Shown here piece by piece: positions 25,481 to 34,323 of a stretch of 34,323 nucleotides of DNA. The notes beneath the pieces were generated by a model. That model did not search any database. It was not told the origin of the DNA and worked only from the letters and a program-made list of their open reading frames with translations. A program made the position numbers and the translations under genes. How positions within the stretch are numbered: the first letter of the stretch is position 1; each line of letters opens with the position of its first letter. Source of the DNA: an uncultured Bryobacteraceae bacterium (GTDB lineage Bacteria > Acidobacteriota > Terriglobia > Bryobacterales > Bryobacteraceae); the NCBI GenBank assembly GCA_955652915.1, contig CATPCJ010000433.1:1-34323 (forward strand). Direction: 5' to 3'.

Positions 25481-28400
25481 ATGGACTCGACCATGACCCC
25501 AGGCGCCTGGAGCTTTTCAGAAACCTTCATCCGCCGGCCCATCGCCACTAGTCTGCTCATGCTGGCCATCGCCATGTTTGGCGTCATCGCCTATCGCGCG
25601 CTTCCTGTCAGCGATCTGCCGCAGGTGGATTATCCCACCATCGGAGTGCAGGCCAGCCTTCCGGGCGCGAACGCCTACACCATGGCTTCGTCGGTAGCCA
25701 CGGTTCTGGAACGTCAATTCACCATGATCGCCGGCGTCGACTCGATGATTTCATCGAGCAGCCAGGGATCCACCAACGTCACGCTGCAGTTCAATCTGAG
25801 CCGGGATATCGATGGCGCCTCGGTGGACGTCGAGACAGCCATCGCCGCGGCCATGCCTCTGCTCCCCCCTGGCATGCCGACTCCGCCCTCTTTCCGAAAA
25901 TCCAATCCAGGCGACCAGCCCATCTATTTTCTCGCCATCACCTCTCCGGCAATGCGTCTCTCGGATCTCGACGAATATGCGGAACGAATGATCGCTTCCC
26001 GCATTTCGATGGTCGAAGGCGTGGCCCAGGTCCAGGTTTTCGGCTCCGCGAAATACGCCGTGCGCGTGCAGGTGAATCCTAACGAACTGGCTACCCGCCG
26101 CATCGGCTTGAACGAAGTACAGCAGGCCATTCAGAAATGGAACGTGAACGTCCCCACCGGGCTCCTGTCCGGACCGCGTACCTCCTACAACATCCTGGCG
26201 AATGGCCAGCTCTTGCGCGCCGTGGATTACAGGCCGCTGGTTTTGGCTTACCGGAATGGCGCTCCCGTCCGGCTGGAGCAGGTGGCGCACGTCATCGACA
26301 GCGTCGAGGACAACAAGCAGATGGCGCTCTTGTACGGCGACGAATTCGGCAAGACCGGCGCATCGTGCGTGATGCTGGCGGTCACCAGACAGCCCGGCAG
26401 CAACACCATTCAGGTAGTGGATGGCATCCGCGCGCTAGCTCCATTTTTCAAGCAGGTGGTCCCTCCCAGCGTGCACATGCTGGTTCGCGGGGATCGCGCG
26501 GCGACCATTCGTCAAGGCTTCCAGGATATTCAAACCACCATGCTGGCCACCCTGACGCTCGTCATCCTGGTCATCTTCCTGTTCCTGCGAAAATTGTCCG
26601 CGACCATGATCCCGGCCATGGCGCTGCCCTTCTCCATCCTGGGGACCTTCACCGTAATGTACCTGCTGAATTTCAGCCTGAATAACATTTCGATGATGGG
26701 CGTCATCCTTTCGATGGGCTTCGTGGTGGACGACGCCATTGTGATGCTGGAGAATATCGTGCGGCACATCGAGAACGGAGAAAAACCGTTTGAAGCCGCG
26801 CTCCGGGGATCGAAGGAGATCGGCTTCACCATCGTCTCCATGACGCTTTCGCTCGCGGCCGTTTTCATCCCGATTCTGTACATGGCGGGAATCATGGGAC
26901 GGCTGTTCCGCGAATTCGCCGTGACCATATGCGCGGCCATCCTGATTTCGGGAGTAGTCTCGCTCACGTTGACTCCAATGTTGTGCAGCCGCTTCCTGCG
27001 TGAAGCGAAGCCCGAGAGACAGTCGTTTTTCTCCAGGCTCATCGAGCGGGGATTCGAAGCCACGCGCAATGTCTATGCGAAGAGCCTCGGGTGGGTTTTG
27101 CATCACCGCCCGGTGATGATGTCGATGTTCGTGGTAGTACTGGCAGCCACCGCGTACCTTTATGTGTACGTGCCGAAAGGGTTCATTCCTGAAACTGATA
27201 ACGATCAATTCAACATCAACTTTCAGGCGGCGCAAGGCACTTCTTACTATCAGATGATCGCCTTTTGTAAGCGCGTCTCTCAGATCGTGGTCCAGGACCC
27301 GGCCGTCACCAGCTTCTTCGCCAGGACGGGCGGCGGTGGTGGCGGCTTCGGCGGATCCAACACCGGCAGTCTTTCCGTCAACCTCAAACCCCGGCGGCAG
27401 CGGAAGGAGACCGTCGTTGATATCGTGAACCGGATGCGGCCGAAGATTAGCGTCATCACCGGCCTGCAAATTTCCATGTCTATTCCGCAGTCCATCCGCA
27501 TCGGTGGACGCATGGCGAAATCCAGTTACGACTACACGCTCTACGGGCCGGATACCACGCAGCTTTATGTGGAAGCGGCCAAGTTGGAGCAAGTCGTTGC
27601 CCGCCTGCCTGGCCTGTTCGACGTAAGCAGCGACTTGCAGATGAAGAATCCGCAGATCGACATTACCATCGATCGCGATCGGGCGGCGGCGCTGCATGTC
27701 GACTGGGTCAATATTGCAAACACGCTCTACGACGCCTTTGGTCCGCAGCTCGTCTCCACAATTTATGGAGACAGCAATCAGTATCGCGTCCTGCTCGAGC
27801 TGCTGCCCGAATACCAGACCCACGAGGACGCTCTCAATCTGCTGTACCTGAAATCGTCCACCGGGCAACTGGTTCCCTTGAGCGCCATCGCGAAGCTGAA
27901 GTACGATGCGGGACCGACCAGCATCCAACACTCCGGCCAGTTGCCATCCGTCACAATCTCGTTCGCGCTCAAACCAGGATTCGCTTTGGGTCAAGCGACC
28001 GACGAGATTGAAGAAGCCGCCAAGAACACCCTTCCCGCGAACATCAGCGGAACGTTTCAAGGCTCGGCCAAAGTTTTCCAGGATTCCATGCGCAACATGG
28101 GAATCCTGCTGGTCATCGCCATCCTGGTGGTTTATATCGTTCTTGGTGTCCTCTACGAAAGCTACATTCATCCGCTGACCATACTGTCGGGGCTGCCGTC
28201 GGCGGGTTTCGGCGCGCTGCTGACTCTGCTGCTATTCAAGATCGAGCTCAACATCTACAGTTTCGTCGGTTTGATTATGTTGATCGGCATTGTCAAGAAG
28301 AACGCGATCATGCAGATCGATTTCGCTTTGGACGTCGAACGCAAGGAAGGCAAATCGCCGCTGGATGCTATTTACGAAGGCTGCTTGATTCGCTTTCGCC

Positions 28401-28645
28401 CCATCATGATGACCACCATGGCGGCGTTGCTGGGCGGAATCCCGATCGCACTGGGTTGGGGCGCTGGAGGCGAGGCTCGGAAACCGCTGGGGATCGCGGT
28501 TGTGGGTGGCCTGGCGTTTTCCCAGCTCATGACGCTGTATCTCACCCCGGTGGTTTACACCTACATGGCCGGTCTCTTCGAAAAGCGAAAGGCCAAGGGC
28601 GCGTCGAAGGGCATGCTGCAACCACTGCCGCAATCCGGCGACTGA
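25481..28645 (+). CDS. RND multidrug efflux pump, inner-membrane subunit (HAE1; MdtB/AcrB-like)
   Basis: This 1054-residue protein is of normal family length. The N-terminus SETFIRRPIATSLLMLAI is typical, as are the large periplasmic loops and the proton-relay pair Asp417-Asp418 in VVDDAIVMLENIVRHIE. The last hydrophobic block includes LMIGIVKKNAIMQIDFAL-type sequence near 943. A glycine run (TGGGGGGFGG near 622) lies in the second periplasmic loop. No membrane-fusion or outer-membrane partner gene is adjacent; upstream is the restriction-modification block. The partner may have been separated or is encoded elsewhere. Confidence 0.95.
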   Translation: MDSTMTPGAWSFSETFIRRPIATSLLMLAIAMFGVIAYRALPVSDLPQVDYPTIGVQASLPGANAYTMASSVATVLERQFTMIAGVDSMISSSSQGSTNVTLQFNLSRDIDGASVDVETAIAAAMPLLPPGMPTPPSFRKSNPGDQPIYFLAITSPAMRLSDLDEYAERMIASRISMVEGVAQVQVFGSAKYAVRVQVNPNELATRRIGLNEVQQAIQKWNVNVPTGLLSGPRTSYNILANGQLLRAVDYRPLVLAYRNGAPVRLEQVAHVIDSVEDNKQMALLYGDEFGKTGASCVMLAVTRQPGSNTIQVVDGIRALAPFFKQVVPPSVHMLVRGDRAATIRQGFQDIQTTMLATLTLVILVIFLFLRKLSATMIPAMALPFSILGTFTVMYLLNFSLNNISMMGVILSMGFVVDDAIVMLENIVRHIENGEKPFEAALRGSKEIGFTIVSMTLSLAAVFIPILYMAGIMGRLFREFAVTICAAILISGVVSLTLTPMLCSRFLREAKPERQSFFSRLIERGFEATRNVYAKSLGWVLHHRPVMMSMFVVVLAATAYLYVYVPKGFIPETDNDQFNINFQAAQGTSYYQMIAFCKRVSQIVVQDPAVTSFFARTGGGGGGFGGSNTGSLSVNLKPRRQRKETVVDIVNRMRPKISVITGLQISMSIPQSIRIGGRMAKSSYDYTLYGPDTTQLYVEAAKLEQVVARLPGLFDVSSDLQMKNPQIDITIDRDRAAALHVDWVNIANTLYDAFGPQLVSTIYGDSNQYRVLLELLPEYQTHEDALNLLYLKSSTGQLVPLSAIAKLKYDAGPTSIQHSGQLPSVTISFALKPGFALGQATDEIEEAAKNTLPANISGTFQGSAKVFQDSMRNMGILLVIAILVVYIVLGVLYESYIHPLTILSGLPSAGFGALLTLLLFKIELNIYSFVGLIMLIGIVKKNAIMQIDFALDVERKEGKSPLDAIYEGCLIRFRPIMMTTMAALLGGIPIALGWGAGGEARKPLGIAVVGGLAFSQLMTLYLTPVVYTYMAGLFEKRKAKGASKGMLQPLPQSGD

Positions 28646-28664
28646 CACGCCTTGAAAGCAGCGC

Positions 28665-28765
28665 GTGGCGCGGACACTCGTGTCTGCTGCCTCGAGATTC
28701 GTCTCGAGGCTCTTTCTCCGAGCATCGAGACGAGTCTCGATGCAGCAGACTAAAGTCCGCGCCAC
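28665..28765. repeat. Long imperfect inverted repeat (REP/MITE-like palindrome)
   Basis: The outer arms are GTGGCGCGGAC at 28665-28675 and its exact complement at 28755-28765. The second arms are GTCTGCTGC at 28682-28690 and GCAGCAGAC at 28742-28750. Inside are two local hairpins: 28690-28709 (8 bp, TTCG loop) and 28722-28743 (10 bp, GA loop). The whole can also fold as one hairpin with few mismatches. It lies between convergent genes (RND stop 28645; reductase stop 28765-28767) and could act as a bidirectional terminator. A partial copy is at 34206. Confidence 0.85.
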
Positions 28766-29751
28766 TATCGATTCACATCTACTACGACTCGGCCCCTAAC
28801 TTTCCCAGCCAGTAAATTCCTGGCTTGCTCGATTGATTCTCCCAACCCAATCTCCGCGCTGACGATGCTTTCGATCTTCGACCGATCCAAATCGCGAGCC
28901 AGCCGCTGCCACGCCTGCTTGCGATCCGGAATCGGACAACGCGCGCTATCGATGCCGGCGAGCGTTACTCCCCGCAGTATGAAGGGCGCCACTGTCGATG
29001 GGAAGTCCATTCCCTGCGCAAGCCCACAAGCTGTCACCACTCCGCGATAACGCATGCTCGCGCAGACATTCGCCAGCGTGTGGCTGCCCACCGTGTCCAC
29101 CGCGCCCGCCCAACGCTCTTTTCCCAAGGGCTTCCCTGGCGCGCTCAACTGCGCTCTGTCCACAATCTCAGTTGCACCTAATGCTTTCAGATAATCGGAC
29201 TCTTCCGGCCGGCCCGTGGAAGCGGCCACTGTGTAGCCCAGGGTCTTCAAAATCGCCACCGCAAAACTTCCCACGCCGCCAGTGGCGCCGGTAACCAGCA
29301 CTGCGCCTTGTTCGGGAGTGACGTTGTGTTTTTCGAGCGCGAGCACACACAACATTGCGGTATATCCGGCGGTTCCGATTGCCATGCTTTGGCGTTCGTC
29401 AAAACCATCCGGCACATGCAACAGCCAGTCACCTTGTACGCGGGCGATTTGAGACAATCCGCCCCAATGCGTTTCGCCCAGGCCCCATCCGTTCAGCAGT
29501 ACTTTGTCGCCGGCCTTGTACTCGGGGTGCGTGCTGCTCTCCACCGTTCCGGCCAAGTCAACGCCCGGCACCATCGGGAAATTGCGCACCACCGTCCCTT
29601 TTCCTGTGATCGCTAACGCGTCCTTATAGTTCAGCGTCGAGTATTTCACCCGGACGGTGACGTCGGCTTCAGGCAGACGAGCGGGATCGAGCTCGGAGAT
29701 TCCGGCTCGGTAGCCCGTGTCGTCTTTCTCAACAAGAATCGCTTTGAACAT
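28765..29751 (-). CDS. Acrylyl-CoA reductase/quinone oxidoreductase (AcuI/YhdH-like)
   Basis: This 328-residue medium-chain reductase without the structural zinc Cys cluster has the N-terminal GroES-like part LNYKDALAITGKG near 41, PGVDLAGTV near 62, the nucleotide-binding motif VTGATGGVGSFAVAIL near 152 and the late LAGIDS block. The sequence fits AcuI/YhdH, which reduce acrylyl-CoA or quinone-like substrates with NADPH. It is the second gene of a minus-strand pair, 15 nt after the MATE gene, and its stop touches the palindrome. Confidence 0.88.
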   Translation of the reverse strand: MFKAILVEKDDTGYRAGISELDPARLPEADVTVRVKYSTLNYKDALAITGKGTVVRNFPMVPGVDLAGTVESSTHPEYKAGDKVLLNGWGLGETHWGGLSQIARVQGDWLLHVPDGFDERQSMAIGTAGYTAMLCVLALEKHNVTPEQGAVLVTGATGGVGSFAVAILKTLGYTVAASTGRPEESDYLKALGATEIVDRAQLSAPGKPLGKERWAGAVDTVGSHTLANVCASMRYRGVVTACGLAQGMDFPSTVAPFILRGVTLAGIDSARCPIPDRKQAWQRLARDLDRSKIESIVSAEIGLGESIEQARNLLAGKVRGRVVVDVNR

Positions 29752-29766
29752 CGCTGCTTCCTCCGT

Positions 29767-31182
29767 TTAGACTTTCGTCTGCTTCCACTTCCCACGCCGG
29801 AACCACACGATGGCGAGCAGAGCCAATAACGAATCCGAGACCAGCACCGAAACGTAAACTCCGTTCGTCCCCAGACCGGTGTGGAATGCCAGCAGCCATC
29901 CCAACGGAATCTGGCACACCCAAAAGCTGATCAGGTTCATTATTGTTGGGGTAAACGTATCGCCGGCGCCGTTGAACGCAGCCGTCACCACCATGCCGTA
30001 TGCGTACGACACATAACCGTAACTCAATAATCGCAGCCCGCTCACGGCGATGGGAACAACCGCGGGATCCGAGGTAAACATCCCGATGACCGGCTCCGCG
30101 AACACGATGAAAATCAGTCCGATGCCGCCCAGGAATAACATGTTGTAGAACCCGGTGAGCCACACCGATTTTTCCGCTCGGTCCGGTTTTCCCGCTCCCA
30201 GATTTTGGCCCACCAGCGTCGCGGCTGCATTGCTCATGCCCCACGAGGGCAGAATCGCAAAGACGATAATCTTGATCGCGATCGTATTCGCGGCTACCGC
30301 GGCGCTGCCGAAGCTCGACATGATGCGCACCATGCCAATCCAGCTCGCCATTTGCACCAGGAACTGAAACATCGCGCTCAGTGAAAGACGGACCAAGCGC
30401 GCCATCACGGCAAAATCTACGCGTAGCTGCGAGGCGTGTACGGCCAGCCGGCCCTTTCCGGATGTCAGGACCCACAATTGAAAAAGTACGCCGATGCCGC
30501 GGCCGATCGTGGTGCCTACGGCGGCCCCAGTCACGCCCATTTTCGGGAACGGGCCGATTCCGAAAATCAGGCACGGGTCCAGACACATATTGATGATGTT
30601 CGCGAGCCACAACGCGCGCATCGCCGTGACCGCATCACCCGCTCCGCGAAAGACCGCGTTGATCAGAAATAACAGGAAGATGGTCGCGCTGCCCCCCAGA
30701 ATCACTCGCGTATACCTGGTTCCCATCTTCACGACATCTTCGGAACCGCCCATGACGCGCAGCAAGTCCGCCGCGAAGAAGTATCCGAGGATTGCCGTCA
30801 GCGCAGCGATGAACAATCCAACGACGATGGCTTGCACCGCCACCAGGCCCGCGGCTGACTCGTCCTTCTCGCCGATACGCCGGGCCACCATGGCAGTAGC
30901 GCCCATGCTCAATCCGATGGCGATTACAAATAACAACAGAATTCCTGTTTCGGTTAATCCGACGGCCGTAATCGCGTCCGCGCCAAGGCGCGCAACCCAA
31001 AAGACATCGACGACTCCGAACAGCGACTCCATGCACATCTCCAGCACCATCGGCACCGCGAGCAACACAATCGCCCGTCCGATGTTGCCTTCGGTGAAGT
31101 CCTGGTGCGAGCCCATCACTGCTTCGCGCAGCGAAGACCAAAAGCCGTGGACACGCGCCTCTGCGGCATTGACGTTACTCAT
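29767..31182 (-). CDS. MATE-family efflux transporter
   Basis: This 471-residue protein has about 12 membrane helices. The MATE hallmarks are the helix-1 block LLAVPMVLEMCMESLFGVVDVFWVARLG (in part), AITAVGLTE, GLSMGATAMVARRIG and FRGAGDAVTAM, with the second half repeating FNGAGDTFTPT. It probably exports cationic compounds by Na+ or H+ antiport. ATG 31182 gives the family N-terminus; the open frame continues 31 codons upstream, but that part looks non-coding. Confidence 0.92.
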   Translation of the reverse strand: MSNVNAAEARVHGFWSSLREAVMGSHQDFTEGNIGRAIVLLAVPMVLEMCMESLFGVVDVFWVARLGADAITAVGLTETGILLLFVIAIGLSMGATAMVARRIGEKDESAAGLVAVQAIVVGLFIAALTAILGYFFAADLLRVMGGSEDVVKMGTRYTRVILGGSATIFLLFLINAVFRGAGDAVTAMRALWLANIINMCLDPCLIFGIGPFPKMGVTGAAVGTTIGRGIGVLFQLWVLTSGKGRLAVHASQLRVDFAVMARLVRLSLSAMFQFLVQMASWIGMVRIMSSFGSAAVAANTIAIKIIVFAILPSWGMSNAAATLVGQNLGAGKPDRAEKSVWLTGFYNMLFLGGIGLIFIVFAEPVIGMFTSDPAVVPIAVSGLRLLSYGYVSYAYGMVVTAAFNGAGDTFTPTIMNLISFWVCQIPLGWLLAFHTGLGTNGVYVSVLVSDSLLALLAIVWFRRGKWKQTKV

Positions 31183-31328
31183 GGGAAACCTTGTGGCCTG
31201 GAGATCTGACCGGGTTCCCTTTAGTGTAACCCGTGCCAAGAGGCTTTCTTCCCAGGCGACCTTGTCCGCTGACAAGCCGAGGCTTTACGAGTGTCCCTCG
31301 CCAGTTCCCCGCGTATCATAAAGGGTTC
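31183..31328. promoter_or_regulatory. Divergent intergenic region
   Basis: This 146-bp gap separates the minus-strand MATE/reductase pair from the plus-strand membrane protein, so it should contain both promoters. I see no convincing -35/-10 pair, operator palindrome or riboswitch in it. Confidence 0.4.
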
Positions 31329-33017
31329 ATGGTCCGCTCTTCGCTTGCCCGCCACTGGCTGCCCCCCATCCTGCTGGCGGCCGTCATGGGGCTTTTTCTA
31401 ATCGCCAATCGAGGGGCCTACAAAGGCTACTTTGAGTCCGACGACTTCAATAACCTGAACTTCACACGGCATATCGACACATCGGAATTTATCGGCCATC
31501 TCTTCTCCCCGCGCGTATTTTCGAATAACTTCCGGCCGGCCGGACATCTCTTTTATCACTGGATGTACCAGGCGGCGGGGCTCGACTATGTTCGTTACAT
31601 CGGCGCCATCCACTTCCTGCATCTGGCCAATGTGCTCTTCCTTTGGCTGCTGCTGCGCAAGCTGGGATTCGATCTTGCGGCATCTTTGGCCGGCGCGCTT
31701 TTCTTCGCGTTTCAGATGGCGGTCTTCGACGCGTATTGGAAGCCGATGTACGTGTTCGATTTGCTGTGCGCCACGTTTTGCCTGCTAAGCCTCCTGGCTT
31801 ATTTGTACGACTGGTTGATTCCCAGCCTGATCGCGTTCCTGCTGGCCTTCCGTGCCAAAGAAGTGGCCGTCATGCTGCCGGTGGTTTTGGCTCTCTACGA
31901 ATTCCTTCTGCACCAGAAGCGATGGAAGCGCTTGGTCCCGTTTTTTGTAATCTCGCTAGTCTTCGGAATTCAAGCAATGCTGGTAAATCAGTCGCGCGAC
32001 AACGACTACTCGCTGCGATTTTCTCCGGCAACCATTTGGAATTGCATCGTCTTCTATGCGTCGAAGCTTTTTCTAATCCCCTATGCGGGATTCGCGGTTC
32101 TGGTGCTTCCCTTCCTTGCGCGCGGCCGTCGATCACGTTTCGGTGTGGCTGTATTCTGCATTTTGCTGATTCCGATGCTGCTCTTGCCCGGCCGCTTGTA
32201 CAGCGTCTATCTCTATGTCCCTCTAATCGGCCTCGCCATCGCGCTGGCGGCACTCACCGCGGGCCGCATGGCAATCGTGATCGCCGTCTTTTTTGCGGTA
32301 TGGCTTCCGTGGAACTACGCGAATCTCCGCTGGAACCGCCGCGCGGAACTGACTGCCGCGGACATCCGGCGTCCGTACGTCGCCGAACTCGCGAAGGTTG
32401 CGCGCCAGTATCCAGAAGTGCCCTCGTTTTATTTAATCCGCGCACCGCTTGGCGACGGGGCAGTCAGAGATGCCATCCAACTATTCCGCGATGGCGCCCA
32501 GCCTATCGTCCACGACGCGGAAGCGTTCAACGCCCGTGAAGCCCTCAATTCTCCATCGCTCCTAGTGCTGGAGTGGAATCCGCGATTCGGCACGCTCCAC
32601 GCTCTTTTGCGATTGCCCGGCACTGATGATTCGAGCTCCATCACAATGGATCCGGATACTCCCGTCTGGCAACTCGAAAACGGCTGGCGTGCGCGGGAAT
32701 CAAAGTATCGCTGGACCGCTCCGACGGCAACCGCGCGTCTTCAAAGACCGGCGAACGCGATCCGGTTTGAGCTGACTGCGAACATCAGCCCGTTGTACAT
32801 TGAAACCGTCAGAGTCAGCCATGTGGAAGTATTTCTCAACGGAAAAAGTATCGGCGCCCGCGAATTCACTCATGCTGGATGGCAGACCGTGCGTTGGGAT
32901 CTAGCGCCGGAGCCGGCCGGCCCGGTGGAAGTGAAATTCAATACGTCGCCGCCTTATCCCGCCGATCCACCATTGGGCTTGGCAATCGGCGGCTTCGGTT
33001 TTGTGCCCCACAATTAG
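31329..33017 (+). CDS. Multi-pass membrane protein, GT-C glycosyltransferase-like
   Basis: This 562-residue protein starts at ATG 31329; the frame extends upstream but without signal or hydrophobic sequence. It has a membrane helix at 11-27, then an extracytoplasmic loop with Asp38-Asp39 (ESDDFNN), the position where GT-C enzymes carry their acidic motif. About nine more helices run to residue 355, followed by a soluble C-terminal domain of about 200 residues (360-562) with beta-sandwich-like sequence. This suggests a polyprenyl-phosphate-sugar-dependent transferase acting outside the membrane. The acceptor is unknown; a non-catalytic O-antigen-type protein is possible. Confidence 0.65.
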   Translation: MVRSSLARHWLPPILLAAVMGLFLIANRGAYKGYFESDDFNNLNFTRHIDTSEFIGHLFSPRVFSNNFRPAGHLFYHWMYQAAGLDYVRYIGAIHFLHLANVLFLWLLLRKLGFDLAASLAGALFFAFQMAVFDAYWKPMYVFDLLCATFCLLSLLAYLYDWLIPSLIAFLLAFRAKEVAVMLPVVLALYEFLLHQKRWKRLVPFFVISLVFGIQAMLVNQSRDNDYSLRFSPATIWNCIVFYASKLFLIPYAGFAVLVLPFLARGRRSRFGVAVFCILLIPMLLLPGRLYSVYLYVPLIGLAIALAALTAGRMAIVIAVFFAVWLPWNYANLRWNRRAELTAADIRRPYVAELAKVARQYPEVPSFYLIRAPLGDGAVRDAIQLFRDGAQPIVHDAEAFNAREALNSPSLLVLEWNPRFGTLHALLRLPGTDDSSSITMDPDTPVWQLENGWRARESKYRWTAPTATARLQRPANAIRFELTANISPLYIETVRVSHVEVFLNGKSIGAREFTHAGWQTVRWDLAPEPAGPVEVKFNTSPPYPADPPLGLAIGGFGFVPHN

Positions 33018-33169
33018 CCGCTTACCACCTCCTACCACCCACCGGCCTACCACCTGCTTCCACCTACGGAATAGTAACTTTGTACGAAAAACATAGCTCC
33101 AAAAAATGGGAAGTTCGGTTATTCTATCTGTTCCTTCCGAGTGTGATACTCAAGCTTCAGTTGGTCTGA
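33018..33169. other. Intergenic region with CCTACCACC microrepeats
   Basis: At 33021-33066 a pyrimidine-rich stretch repeats TACCACC-like units (TACCACCT, TACCACCC, TACCACCT, TTCCACCT). The rest is AT-richer and presumably holds the promoter of the HAF-repeat gene; no clear promoter elements were found. Confidence 0.4.
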
Positions 33170-34300
33170 ATGAAAGCAATTATCCTTCTCGCGACATTTT
33201 CTTCGCTAGTCTCGGCCGGAACGATTTATTCGATCACCGGCTTGGGATCGCTGGGTGGTTCCTCGGCCGTGGGATATAAGATCAACAATTCGGGCACCGT
33301 TGCCGGGTGGGCTCAAACGGCATCTAGCGACCAACACGCCTTCGTGGCCACGGGCGCGGGCGTCCAGGATCTTTCGCCGTTATTCGGCTCGGATACGTTC
33401 GCGAACGGCATCAACGCCTCGGGCGTGATCGTTGGAACAAGCTATGTCAACGGACAAGCGCACGGAACAATCTGGACTGGGTCCAGCGGTACTGACTTGG
33501 GCGCGGGAATATTCGCCACCGGGATCAACGATGCCGGCGCGGTTATCGGCGGCAACGGTCATGCATTCCTATTTGCAAACGGAGCTTATCGGGATCTCGG
33601 CGTTTTACAGGCCGGCGGATGGAGTTCGGCCTCTGGAATAAACCAGAGCGGCGCCGTGGTCGGCGATGCCAGCATAGGCTCGGCATTTCACGGTTTCATC
33701 TGGACCGCGGCGACCGGCATGCAACCGATCGGCGATTTGGGTGGCGGCAGCAGTCACGCCACCGGCATCAACAACAGCGGAGCGGTGGTCGGCTCCGTAA
33801 GTCTCGCCAGCGGATACGAGCATGCCTTCCTTGCCATGGGCGGTGCGCTGACGGACCTGGGCACGTTGGGCGGCGGAAGCAGCTTCGCGTACTCGATTAA
33901 TAATAGCGGCGCGGTGGTCGGCTACAGTTGGCTTGCGAGCGGGCAAAATACGCACGCCTTTATCTACACAAACGGCTTCATGCTGGACCTGAATTCCCTG
34001 CTGCCGGCGAATTCCGGTTGGGAATTGACCGAGGCCTACGGCCTCAACGACGCGGGCCAGATTACCGGCAGCGGATTGTTCAACGGCCAGATGAGCGCCT
34101 TCCGTCTGGACCCAACTCAGTCCACACCCCAGTCCTCCTCCACGGTTCCAGATCCAGGAACAACATCACTGGTGTCGATTGGATTGGGCTTGTTAATTAT
34201 CCATCGTGGCGCGGACGCTCGCGTCTGCGGCCTCGAGACTCGTCTGTGTGCCCCAAAGGGGCAGATTGCCAGTGGGGGAAGGACCCACTCGAATAGTTGA
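33170..34300 (+). CDS. Secreted HAF-repeat protein with PEP-CTERM-like tail
   Basis: This 376-residue protein has a signal peptide at residues 1-16 (cleavage near LVSA-GT). It then has about seven beta-rich repeats of about 40 residues built on 'G-INNSG-VVG' and 'HAF' motifs, the HAF extracellular repeat pattern. A sorting-signal-like end follows: VPDPGT at residue 326 and a hydrophobic stretch (LVSIGLGLLII). A PEP-CTERM tail normally ends with a short Arg-rich tip after this helix. Here the frame instead enters a dispersed repeat (34206-34245) and two hairpins, so the last 30 residues or so are probably not original. PEP-CTERM proteins are cut by an exosortase and placed at the cell surface; none is encoded here. 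Confidence 0.8.
   Translation: MKAIILLATFSSLVSAGTIYSITGLGSLGGSSAVGYKINNSGTVAGWAQTASSDQHAFVATGAGVQDLSPLFGSDTFANGINASGVIVGTSYVNGQAHGTIWTGSSGTDLGAGIFATGINDAGAVIGGNGHAFLFANGAYRDLGVLQAGGWSSASGINQSGAVVGDASIGSAFHGFIWTAATGMQPIGDLGGGSSHATGINNSGAVVGSVSLASGYEHAFLAMGGALTDLGTLGGGSSFAYSINNSGAVVGYSWLASGQNTHAFIYTNGFMLDLNSLLPANSGWELTEAYGLNDAGQITGSGLFNGQMSAFRLDPTQSTPQSSSTVPDPGTTSLVSIGLGLLIIHRGADARVCGLETRLCAPKGQIASGGRTHSNS
34206..34245. repeat. Partial second copy of the 28665 palindrome
   Basis: Forty bases starting GTGGCGCGGAC match 28665-28704 with about four differences. Only the left half is present; the complementary right arm is missing within the window. It lies inside the 3' end of the HAF-repeat gene reading frame. 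Confidence 0.75.
34249..34289 (+). terminator. Two adjacent GC-rich hairpins
   Basis: TGCCCC/GGGGCA at 34249-34263 with an AAA loop, and AGTGGG/CCCACT at 34271-34289 with a 7-nt loop. They may end transcription of the HAF-repeat gene, although no T-tract follows and the reading frame runs through them. Confidence 0.35.
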
Positions 34301-34323
34301 TGGTTAGATTCGATAGCTATCGA

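Noticed and set aside
26435..28171. Long minus-strand open frame (578 codons) inside the RND gene
   Set aside because: It is antisense to a clearly conserved transporter, with His/Arg/Asp-rich composition typical of a shadow frame in GC-rich DNA.
28682..28750. CRISPR-like repeat
   Set aside because: The repeats are inverted, not direct, and there are no regular spacers.
1..34323. tRNA, rRNA or riboswitch
   Set aside because: No cloverleaf, rRNA-like or known riboswitch sequence was recognised on either strand by eye.

Overview
The window is GC-rich bacterial DNA with tightly packed genes. Several traits point to an acidobacterium of the Solibacter/Bryobacter type: a HAF-repeat protein with a PEP-CTERM-like tail, a degenerate IS256 relic, dispersed GC-rich palindromes, and a mix of secondary metabolism and multidrug efflux. 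This assignment is inference; there is no rRNA or other marker gene here.

Positions 1-22790 are one long plus-strand biosynthetic gene cluster, cut at the left edge. It opens with the end of an NRPS (A-T-C). A CmlA-type di-iron beta-hydroxylase follows, then a second NRPS (half C-A-T-TE) whose specificity pocket reads as tyrosine, a type II thioesterase, a second CmlA-type hydroxylase, a fused ABC exporter, a membrane-embedded M28 metallopeptidase and a GT4-like glycosyltransferase. Next come a Crp/Fnr-type regulator and a complete SsuABC/TauABC-like ABC importer with two permeases, an ATPase and a binding protein. The cluster ends with an SbnA-like and an SbnB-like enzyme, which together make L-2,3-diaminopropionate, separated by a flavin oxidoreductase. 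Most junctions overlap by 4-8 nt or lie within 40 nt, so this looks like one or two long operons. The likely product is a peptide containing beta-hydroxytyrosine and diaminopropionate, possibly glycosylated, exported and proteolytically trimmed.

Positions 22791-25480 look like an accessory insertion: a decayed IS256-family transposase on the minus strand, then a two-gene restriction-modification system of visibly lower GC. Positions 25481-34323 carry an RND efflux pump, a large inverted repeat between convergent genes, a minus-strand pair (AcuI/YhdH-type reductase and MATE transporter), a GT-C-like membrane protein, and a secreted HAF-repeat protein whose C-terminus runs into a second copy of the repeat.

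The most interesting signal is an in-frame TGA at 18217-18219 in the importer's binding protein. The reading frame is intact on both sides, the codon sits in a U/C-x3-C context, and a hairpin compatible with a bacterial SECIS follows it. This makes it a candidate selenoprotein. Other notable points are the two CmlA paralogs next to a Tyr-type module, a half condensation domain facing a complete C domain across a protein junction, and a pair of compensating frameshifts inside the Crp-like regulator.
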